Shown piece after piece: positions 57,725 to 64,000 of a stretch of DNA of 64,000 bases (position 1 is the first letter of the stretch; every line of letters begins with the position of its first letter). Source of the DNA: Ruminococcus flavefaciens ND2009 (GTDB lineage Bacteria > Bacillota > Clostridia > Oscillospirales > Ruminococcaceae). The position numbers and the translations under genes were made by a program. Location of the stretch: the NCBI RefSeq assembly GCF_000621785.1, contig NZ_JHXI01000017.1, positions 31,128-95,127 of the forward strand, written 5' to 3'. Under the pieces are notes generated by a model. The model saw only the letters and a list, made by a program, of their open reading frames with translations. It ran no database searches and was not told the DNA's origin.

Positions 57725-59500
57725 TCAGCCTGTTACGGCGTCAAGATCCTTGGTGATGAATTCATATCTCTGCTCATAAAAGCTCCTGAGGGAGTCCACG
57801 GCGTGATCGTAGTTCATCTCCGCTGCGGAGCCCCCTGTCCAGCCGCTCCAGAAGCGGTCATAGGTGGCGATGACCATACTGCGGTACTCCTCAGCCAGCC
57901 TGTCTATCTCGGCAGTGACCTTTTCCGTATTGAAGTTATTGTCGGCGATGTCCATGAAGGTCTCTCTGAACTGACTGCGGAAGCCCTCATTCTCAAGAGC
58001 TCCGTTAAAGAGGTCAGCCAGGAAGCAATCGCTGTCCATGAACCGCTCAAAGCTGTTCTCATAGGGTGAAGCCTCGCCGTAGAGTCCCGAGCTGTACTCC
58101 GTATCGAAGAGTATGAACCGCCATTTCCCGTCGGCGTAGGGGGAGCTGCCGTCGGCAGTCTCAGCCTTCCAGAAGGCGGCATTGGGCTTGCCCCAGTCAT
58201 GATTGTTTATGTATATCTCGGTGCTGATATAGTCCATGAAGCCCTGCATATCTATGCGCTCGCAAAGCTCATCGTAATTTTCCTGCACGGAGAAATCCGT
58301 ATCCTGTATCCATTTGCGCAGCTTTTCCCATTCCGCAAAGGTCTCCTCGGAGCCGTCGTCAAGGGCTTCCTTCTTGATGATACATATATCCTTTGCAGGC
58401 ACGCCGCAATGCGCGCTGATGAAGTCCGCGTCCATTTTCTCGGTGATCTCGTAGTGTCCCCAGAACTCGCCGTCCACAAAGACGATACAGGGCTCCATGC
58501 CTTGGGTGAGGAACTGCCTGTCGGACACAAGTGACTGTATGAGCTTGTCGCTGAAACGGGTGAAATAGGCGTCATTTCCGCCGTTTCGCAGTATGAAGCT
58601 GTCGAACACCGTAACGGGAGAGCCGTCGGTATCGTTCTTCACATTACCCGAGAACAGGTCATATTCCAGCTTGGGAGCACCGTAATCCCTCCTTGCATAC
58701 ACGTTGAAGCTCTTCTGTGAGTAGGAACGGGTGGCGCCGCCGTGTATGCGTATGCCAACATTCTGGGATCTGACAGGCTTTCCGCCCTCAAAGAACTGTA
58801 TCTCCGCCTCGCGCTCCCATTCTCTGCCCCTCTGTGAATAGTTTCCGGGGATAGTCCATTCGTCGGCATTAGGGTCGAATTCATCGCTGTTTTTCCAGTC
58901 CTCATAGGTCTTGCCGGTTACATATATGCCCTTTTCGGCATCAAAAAGGTTCCCCTCGTCAGTCATGAGAGAGACCACCTTGTACTTTTTATAGTAGTCC
59001 GCCTTATCATCAAAGCCCACGAAATAGGTATTCGACACAACAGGGCTCTGCTCACCGTTTTTGCCTATAACAACGGCTCTGACCACTGTCGCCTTGTCCA
59101 CCTCCGCCTCGGGCACGAAGTCCTCTGCGGCAGCAATGGGCTGGGCGATGTCCCTATGGGCGCTGAGCCTGTTTGCCTCCGCAGAAGCGTCCTTTATCTC
59201 TATGGGAGCAGTATATCTCGTGCTGTTTGCAGTTGGTATGCTGCCGTCGAGAGTGTAGTATATCTCCCCTCCGTCATCGGCTGTGATGGTTAGGAGAAAT
59301 CCGCTCTTGTAGAAACCGCTGCCTGCGGAAAAGTGCATACCCTCCGCGTCATAGGGCTCCGCCTTGTCCTCGTCTGTACTGACGAAGCCAACTGCCGATG
59401 TGCTGCTTGTTTTCCTGTCCGCGCAGGAGGCGAGTGTCAGGGGAATGGCGCTCAGTGCCAGGACAAGTGCTGTATTCAGTGCTAAGTATCTTTTCTTCAT
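57725..59500 (-). CDS. CotH-kinase family lipoprotein
   Basis: A 591-residue secreted lipoprotein (lipobox LASC near residue 26). A chitobiase-like/FN3 module comes first (DGGEIYYTLDGSIPTANSTRY, broken, about 75-100). The CotH domain follows (about 200-560) with RIHGGATRSYSQKSF, GNDAYFTRFSDKL, GHYEITEKMDADFI and FILFDTEYSSGLYG. CotH proteins are atypical kinases of spore-coat and, in ruminococci, surface or cellulosome proteins. AAAGGAAA lies upstream. It forms a unit with the DUF4846 gene 39 bases upstream. Confidence 0.93.
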   Translation of the reverse strand: MKKRYLALNTALVLALSAIPLTLASCADRKTSSTSAVGFVSTDEDKAEPYDAEGMHFSAGSGFYKSGFLLTITADDGGEIYYTLDGSIPTANSTRYTAPIEIKDASAEANRLSAHRDIAQPIAAAEDFVPEAEVDKATVVRAVVIGKNGEQSPVVSNTYFVGFDDKADYYKKYKVVSLMTDEGNLFDAEKGIYVTGKTYEDWKNSDEFDPNADEWTIPGNYSQRGREWEREAEIQFFEGGKPVRSQNVGIRIHGGATRSYSQKSFNVYARRDYGAPKLEYDLFSGNVKNDTDGSPVTVFDSFILRNGGNDAYFTRFSDKLIQSLVSDRQFLTQGMEPCIVFVDGEFWGHYEITEKMDADFISAHCGVPAKDICIIKKEALDDGSEETFAEWEKLRKWIQDTDFSVQENYDELCERIDMQGFMDYISTEIYINNHDWGKPNAAFWKAETADGSSPYADGKWRFILFDTEYSSGLYGEASPYENSFERFMDSDCFLADLFNGALENEGFRSQFRETFMDIADNNFNTEKVTAEIDRLAEEYRSMVIATYDRFWSGWTGGSAAEMNYDHAVDSLRSFYEQRYEFITKDLDAVTG

Positions 59501-59539
59501 AGCTGTTTCCTTTCAACGTGGATATATTTCCGTTATGTA

Positions 59540-60463
59540 TCAGAATCCCTCTTTCCAGCGGCGTATATTGTTCTTTTCAAATCTGAATGAGCCTACAGCG
59601 AAGGAGTCCTGTGAGAGCTGCTCCTCAGTGAACCAGGGGCTTGTAACATTGCCCTCCGTATGGGTGAGGATATGGAAGCATACCGCAGGAATGAAGCTCT
59701 GTCCGATAAGATAGCATTTCTCGCCCTTTTCGTTCACAGCCTCGTCTGCGATGAGCACCACATGGACATCGTTGCAGATAATATCTCCCACGCGGAGCTC
59801 TTCAGCGGGAATGACCTCAGACTCCTTCTGCAATGAGAGAGTGCCTGCATAGCGCATTACTTCCTTGAGGTAGTTCCTGTACTGCTGCTCGCTGTCGTCG
59901 GGAAGTCCCGCGGGGAGCTCCGCAGAAAAGCTTCCCAGGGCGAAAAAACGCTTTCCCTTGCGCCAGTGGTCGTAGCTGCACTCATCTCCGTTGGAGAACA
60001 TGAAGGATATTCTGTCATACTGACCGTTCTCATAGAAATAGTCGCTGTACAGCCTTATGACGCTGTCTGCGCACTGCTGGTAGCCCTCGTCGCCAAGGCT
60101 TATATCGAATATGGCGGCAAGGTCGGAAAAATCGCTGGTGGAGCCGTCATAAACGGGCAGCTTCGTATCGTCGGGGAGCAGCGGATAGCTGCGGAGGTAT
60201 TCCGCGAAGCTGCCCTCGGCGGCAGGCACACGGGCAAAGCCCTCCGGCGGAACTATCCTTGTCTCAAGGGTCGCGCCCTCAGGTTCAAGGCATTCTATAT
60301 CGAAAAATCGTCCGGCGGGCTCAACGGTCAGCTCAGCCGCCTTCCATTTGGGATTGCAGCGGATATAGACTGCGGTCAGCAGCGCCGCCGGCAGTATTAT
60401 AAGCAGCAGTATGCGCAGACCACGCTTTTTGGGCTTTTCGGCTGTATCTTTATTTTTCGCCAT
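59540..60463 (-). CDS. DUF4846 membrane-anchored protein
   Basis: A 307-residue protein with a Lys-rich cytoplasmic start, one membrane helix (ILLLIILPAALLTAVYI) and an extracytoplasmic domain of about 260 residues. The segment FARVPAAEGSFAEYLRSYPL, then LPVYDGS, GYQQCADSVIRLYSDYFYENGQYDRISFMF (broken) and CSYDHWRKGKR match the DUF4846 family as I remember it. Function unknown. GGAGGAG sets the start at 60463. It is probably co-transcribed with the CotH gene. Confidence 0.85.
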   Translation of the reverse strand: MAKNKDTAEKPKKRGLRILLLIILPAALLTAVYIRCNPKWKAAELTVEPAGRFFDIECLEPEGATLETRIVPPEGFARVPAAEGSFAEYLRSYPLLPDDTKLPVYDGSTSDFSDLAAIFDISLGDEGYQQCADSVIRLYSDYFYENGQYDRISFMFSNGDECSYDHWRKGKRFFALGSFSAELPAGLPDDSEQQYRNYLKEVMRYAGTLSLQKESEVIPAEELRVGDIICNDVHVVLIADEAVNEKGEKCYLIGQSFIPAVCFHILTHTEGNVTSPWFTEEQLSQDSFAVGSFRFEKNNIRRWKEGF

Positions 60464-60582
60464 GTTGTCTCCTCCCCGCATATCTATTCATTGCTTTAAT
60501 TGTAGCATGAACAGCAGCCTATGTCAACAAAAACCGCAGTATTTCCGACTTTATCGGGGAAACTGCGGCTCGCTCTCATATT

Positions 60583-61182
60583 CTATCTGCGCCCCGGACG
60601 AAGCTCCTGATAAAGGAGCCCGCACTCGCTGCAATACCAGACCAGCCTGCCCGAGCGGTACATGGGGAGAGTGATATTCATGCCCCATTCAGGGTACTGC
60701 CTGAACAACATCATGCTGCTGTCGGACACATAGGCAGCGAAGGAGATATAATGCTCCTTTGTCATGGGGTGGTCGGTGGTGATGTACCATTCGCCGCCCA
60801 TGTCCTCGACCCTGAGCTGCTGTTCCTCCTCTGCCTTTTTCGGCTCAAGTGCGGTGAGCCTGTTTCCGCAGCAGGTCACAGCCGCGTCGGCGGCAGCGGT
60901 TATGACGTTTCCGCAGTCCCTGCACACATAAAATCTCAGCTTTTTCATATTTCCCTTCTCACTTTCGTTTTTTTCGATATTTCCGCTCAGCAGCACCTGT
61001 ATATCAGTGCCCAGCACCTCTGCCAGCGCCGTAAGCAGCGACACATCGGGACAGCCGCAGCCACGCTCCCACTTTGATACAGCCTTGTCGCTGACGCATA
61101 TGAGCTCCGCCAGCTGCTTCTGGGTAAGTTCCCGCTCTGTCCTGAGCCGACGTATAAGTGCTCCTGTTCTGACCTGATCCAT
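60583..61182 (-). CDS. XRE regulator with zinc-ribbon C-terminal domain
   Basis: A 199-residue protein: XRE helix-turn-helix (LIRRLRTERELTQKQLAELI then VSDKAVSKWERG, about 8-45) followed by a rubredoxin/zinc-ribbon-like domain with CRDCG (about 89-93), a CC pair, and a further CSEC near the end. This combination is common in Clostridial desulfoferrodoxin-like regulators. GAGGTGA supports the ATG at 61182. Targets unknown; stands alone. Confidence 0.85.
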   Translation of the reverse strand: MDQVRTGALIRRLRTERELTQKQLAELICVSDKAVSKWERGCGCPDVSLLTALAEVLGTDIQVLLSGNIEKNESEKGNMKKLRFYVCRDCGNVITAAADAAVTCCGNRLTALEPKKAEEEQQLRVEDMGGEWYITTDHPMTKEHYISFAAYVSDSSMMLFRQYPEWGMNITLPMYRSGRLVWYCSECGLLYQELRPGRR

Positions 61183-61266
61183 ATTATCACCTCGTTCCGA
61201 TCTGATGATACTATTATAACCGACAGCCGCCGGCACGTCAATCCACGCTCCGTAGAGTGGCAGAAC

Positions 61267-61301
61267 AACAGCTCCCGTTTCAGGAACAGGAGCTGTTTTT
61301 C
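61267..61301. terminator. Terminator-like hairpin (AACAGCTCC family)
   Basis: AACAGCTCC (61267-61275) with GGAGCTGTT (61289-61297), then T5 on the plus strand. Between the XRE gene promoter and the end of the histidine kinase gene. Confidence 0.5.
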
Positions 61302-62601
61302 ATTGTTCTTTTTTCAGGTGCATGACTATCTCAAGGACAAATCTGTTTTCCTCAGCCGAGATGTCAACGGTTCCCTCATACTTGTGGACTGCCCTTATGA
61401 TATTTGGCACTCCAAGCCCGTGGAGGGTCTTGTTCTCCTTTGAGGTGACCAGTTGGTTCCTGCCCTTGAAGTTTACGCTTTCAAATACAGGGTTGGATAT
61501 GGTCAGGAAGTAATAGCCTTTTTTGAAATCGGACTTTATGGATATGACCTTTTCCTGTCCGCTCTGATCCTTTTCACAGGCTTCTATGGCGTTGTCTATG
61601 GCGTTGGAGAAAATGATGCAGGCGTCCACATTGCTGAGTCCCATAGTGGGCACAAAGCCCGTGAAATCTATCCTGGTGCCGCTTCTGAGTGCCTTTGCCT
61701 TCTTGTCACTGAGAAGCGAATCCACGATGATATTGCCCGTGTCGAAATCCTGCTTTTCCCTCTCCAGAACACCCTCGATGTCGCTGATATACTCCTCAGC
61801 CTTTTCGGTCTCGTTCTCGGCGAGAAGGCTCCTTATACAGAGCAGGTGGTTCTTGAAATCGTGCCTGAAGCTTCTGAACTCGGAATATATCTGCTTGATA
61901 TTATCGTAATACTCGGTCTGCTTCTCGATCTGGTCACCCAGGAGCTCCGAAACCATTTTCTGCTTTGAGGCAGAGGCGGTAGTCCTGATGACCGAGATGA
62001 GCACCACCGTGAAGCCTATCATGGTGGGCAGGAGCAGTATCTCCGCTATCCTGCGGTGCTCCCCGGAAAGAGAAGCCCACACATATATATTGATGATGTA
62101 TGCAAGTACCATGACCATGACATACTGGTATTTATTGATTATTTTCAGCTCCTGCTGTATCACCGTCTCAAATCCCCGTTTCTTTATGATGAGAAGTATT
62201 ACCAGCAGCACGGTGCCCTCCGTGACCATTGCTGCCATATCCAGCACATGATCCGCAGACAGGAAGCAGGAAAGCAGCGTGGCGTACATCTGACTGGTTA
62301 TCAGTGACATAAGACAGATATACAGTATGTTGAGCTTTACCCTGCGGAATATTATGGAATAGGCGATGAACTTGGAGAATATACTCAGTATGAGCAGTAT
62401 CAGCCTCAGTATGAAGTATCCCTGAAGCACCTTTATATCCATGAGAAGGGGCGACAGCGCAGGTATAAGCAGTACCGCAAGGGACAACAGCAGGTTCATT
62501 TTCCGTTTTTCGCCTGTTGTAACGCTTACGACCTCCATTATGACCGCGCCCAGATACAGTCCTGAAATGACAGTTAGTACTATCATAGTGCTCTCCGTCA
62601 T
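61300..62601 (-). CDS. GHKL sensor histidine kinase (AgrC-like)
   Basis: A 433-residue protein with six or seven N-terminal membrane helices (1-205), a short coiled coil, and a GHKL kinase domain: phospho-acceptor His in FRHDFKNHLLCIRSLL (about 247), N box IIFSNAIDNAIEACE (about 340) and G box HGLGVPNI (about 396). This is the HPK10/AgrC type that senses peptides. It overlaps the response regulator stop by four bases (ATGA), so the pair is co-translated. Confidence 0.93.
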   Translation of the reverse strand: MTESTMIVLTVISGLYLGAVIMEVVSVTTGEKRKMNLLLSLAVLLIPALSPLLMDIKVLQGYFILRLILLILSIFSKFIAYSIIFRRVKLNILYICLMSLITSQMYATLLSCFLSADHVLDMAAMVTEGTVLLVILLIIKKRGFETVIQQELKIINKYQYVMVMVLAYIINIYVWASLSGEHRRIAEILLLPTMIGFTVVLISVIRTTASASKQKMVSELLGDQIEKQTEYYDNIKQIYSEFRSFRHDFKNHLLCIRSLLAENETEKAEEYISDIEGVLEREKQDFDTGNIIVDSLLSDKKAKALRSGTRIDFTGFVPTMGLSNVDACIIFSNAIDNAIEACEKDQSGQEKVISIKSDFKKGYYFLTISNPVFESVNFKGRNQLVTSKENKTLHGLGVPNIIRAVHKYEGTVDISAEENRFVLEIVMHLKKEQ

Positions 62602-63299
62602 ATCCCCGAGCGTTTGATATAGTCCGTAAACGCTTTTTTGAAGGCTGTCAGCTTCATCTTGCTGATGATAGCACGCTCATCGTTGTCAAAGAGTATGTTG
62701 GTGGAGTCATGGGAGACTATATGTCTCAGCCCCACAAGATAGGTCCTGTGCGACCTGAAAAACATATCCTCCGGCAGCATGGCTTCCACCTCTGCAAGGG
62801 TGCCCTTATAGAGATGGCTCATCTCGTTGTCGCGGATATAGCAGTATTTTCCCGAAGCCTCAACATAGATTATATCGTTGATGTTTATGCGCTTGTTCAT
62901 ATCCTCTGTCTTTATGAGGATATAGTTATCATCGTCAAGCTCGTGGATAAAGCTGTTGAGAGCCGCTTCCAGCTTCTCCTTGTTCACGGGCTTTACCAGA
63001 AATCTGTAGGCGTTTACCTCAAAGGCGTCAAACACCACATTGGCATAGCTGGTGAGAAAAACTATGGGAACGTCGTTCTTCCGGCTCCTCAGTCTTCTTG
63101 AGGTCTCGATGCCGTCAAGGTCGTCCATCTGGAAATCCATGAATATAAGGTCGAATTTATAAGTGCTGGCGAGGAGATCGTGACCTGAGGTAAAATCGTA
63201 GTAGTCAAAAATAAGTCTGTGTTCCTGTGCATAGGCATCGAGGTGGTTCTTCAGCTCCTTATGAAGCGGGAGACTGTCATCGCAGATAGCAATCTTCAT
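62598..63299 (-). CDS. LytTR response regulator (AgrA-like)
   Basis: A 233-residue regulator: receiver domain (AICDDS at 4-9, phospho-acceptor Asp in LIFMDFQMDD, Lys in RFLVKPV) and a LytTR DNA-binding domain (about 135-233; DIIYVEASGKYCYI, FFRSHRTYLV). ATG 63299 is the natural start for the receiver fold. Between the AAAGGAG site and this ATG lies a perfect hairpin (AATACGGC/GCCGTATT); another in-frame ATG (63317) is inside it. It probably controls its own region and the 13-codon gene upstream. Confidence 0.92.
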   Translation of the reverse strand: MKIAICDDSLPLHKELKNHLDAYAQEHRLIFDYYDFTSGHDLLASTYKFDLIFMDFQMDDLDGIETSRRLRSRKNDVPIVFLTSYANVVFDAFEVNAYRFLVKPVNKEKLEAALNSFIHELDDDNYILIKTEDMNKRININDIIYVEASGKYCYIRDNEMSHLYKGTLAEVEAMLPEDMFFRSHRTYLVGLRHIVSHDSTNILFDNDERAIISKMKLTAFKKAFTDYIKRSGI

Positions 63300-63405
63300 A
63301 GCTGTTGAATACGGCATTTGCGCCGTATTTCTCCTTTCAGAATAATTAGTGGATCTGTGCTGATATTCGTTCACTCTGAAAAAGCTCCCGTTTACTCCAG
63401 TTTTA

Positions 63406-63434
63406 TTGTTGGTGCCGTTTGCCGATGCTATAAT
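63406..63434 (+). promoter_or_regulatory. Promoter of the 13-codon gene
   Basis: TTGTTG (63406-63411), 17-base spacer, TATAAT (63429-63434). CCGTTT-type motifs at 63389 and 63415 around it could be LytTR sites. Confidence 0.6.
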
Positions 63435-63479
63435 AAAGTCACAGTTGAACGACAACAACAAATAAGGAGGTACACCATA

Positions 63480-63521
63480 ATGGGAGACTTTTTAGACTGG
63501 CTCTTCGGCGGCAGAAAGTAA
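63480..63521 (+). CDS. 13-residue peptide gene MGDFLDWLFGGRK
   Basis: ATG 63480 has a full AAGGAGGT ribosome-binding site seven bases upstream and a promoter 46 bases upstream. The product MGDFLDWLFGGRK is amphipathic and hydrophobic in the middle with a basic tail. It is divergent from an AgrA/AgrC-like pair, so it could be a signal peptide for that system, a small membrane-active peptide, or a toxin. No known family. I give more weight to the unusually complete expression signals than to its length. Confidence 0.55.
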   Translation: MGDFLDWLFGGRK

Positions 63522-64000
63522 GCTTTCTTTCAGCACCGCAGAGACCGATCACTCAGAGAAAACCGACAAAAATATTGAATAGATAATAGTAAAAACAGTA
63601 CAATAATATTTTATCATTCACACAACATTTTGTCAATAAGGAAATACAGCAGCAGCGCTCCTCTCGCCTGCTGCTGTTTCTGCATTCCCCACCCGGACAG
63701 CACAAAAGCCCCGCGGCTTAAGGGCGACACTCGTACAGAAGTTTTACGGGTGATATTGAGGGAAACCCTTTTGAAAAAGGGTTCTCCCTCAAACTCCCTT
63801 CCTAAAACTTTTAGCATTAAATTTAGCCCCAGAAGGGCGCTCCTGGTAATATTACCGATTATCACATTTATATGGAACGCCCTTCTGGGGCTAAATTCAG
63901 TTATAAAGTCTTTGGAAAAGGGGTTCGGGGAAAGAACCTTTCCTCAGAAAGGTTTGTCCCCGATAATTACCTATAAACTTCTATATAAGCACCGCCCTTA
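63522..64000. other. Non-coding end of the window with palindromic repeats
   Basis: No credible gene. It holds hairpins at 63758-63790 (GAGGGAAACCCTTTT with AAGGGTTCTCCCTC), 63820-63897 and 63926-63963 (TCGGGGA...TCCCCGA type), which look like high-copy intergenic repeats of ruminococcal genomes. Confidence 0.5.
63820..63897. repeat. Perfect 20-bp inverted repeat, MITE-like
   Basis: AATTTAGCCCCAGAAGGGCG (63820-63839) and its exact reverse complement (63878-63897), with 38 bases between that include a GGTAATATTACC palindrome. Confidence 0.75.

Noticed and set aside
63614..63865. 83-codon minus-strand frame at the right end
   Set aside because: Lies over the palindromic repeats, lacks a ribosome-binding site and has no protein-like features.

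Overview
The window reads as a chromosome segment of a gut or rumen Firmicute of the Ruminococcus type (Oscillospiraceae). The pointers are a type I dockerin in a secreted protein, a CotH-kinase lipoprotein, spoVAD/spoVAE sporulation genes, an LPxTG subtilase and an AgrC/AgrA-like pair. This assignment is inference; no rRNA or marker gene is present.

Layout. 1-3640 is host backbone: a zinc-ribbon pilin-like protein, a lipoprotein, spoVAD-spoVAE, and a tRNA-Met/tRNA-Glu pair. The 3' end of tRNA-Glu(TTC) is an integration hotspot. Its last bases recur exactly at 15571 and 42541, bounding two tandem elements, each with its own tyrosine integrase at the left end. Element 1 (about 12 kb) is mobilizable: integrase, excisionase, MobC, relaxase with a nested MobB-like gene, a RepA-like ATPase, and an AT-rich dockerin-bearing polymorphic toxin with a candidate immunity gene. 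Element 2 (about 27 kb) has the same left-end modules, a DUF927-type ATPase, and a 2-kb non-coding repeat region. It then carries a defence-like operon (PLD/helicase/DUF3427, NUDIX, AAA_13 ATPase with a zinc-hook motif, SF1 helicase), two regulated tRNA cassettes, an RNA ligase, a Fic protein, HipBA and small acetyltransferases. 42566-64000 is backbone again: a DXS-like enzyme with an aldo/keto reductase and flavodoxin, LysR, a giant cell-wall subtilase, MATE, macro-domain, vWA, CotH and DUF4846 proteins, and a GHKL/LytTR two-component system facing a 13-codon gene.

The outstanding find is in element 2: two operons of matching design, namely promoter, short leader peptide, intrinsic terminator, small XRE regulator and tRNA genes. 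Leader 1 is packed with Tyr, Ser(AGY), Glu and His codons, and its operon encodes tRNA-Glu(TTC), His, Tyr, Glu(CTC) and Ser(GCT). Leader 2 carries Gln CAG codons, four of them in two pairs, and two Cys codons, and its operon encodes tRNA-Gln(CTG), Cys and Gln(TTG), followed by a DraRnl-type RNA ligase. In both, a stretch late in the leader can pair with the 5' arm of the terminator, as in amino-acid operon attenuators. The simplest reading is a mobile, ribosome-sensed tRNA replacement and repair system that switches on when particular tRNAs are depleted. A zinc-hook AAA_13 ATPase resembling the RloC/PrrC anticodon nucleases and a HipA kinase sit in the same island. The pairing and codon matches are read from the sequence; the function is inference.
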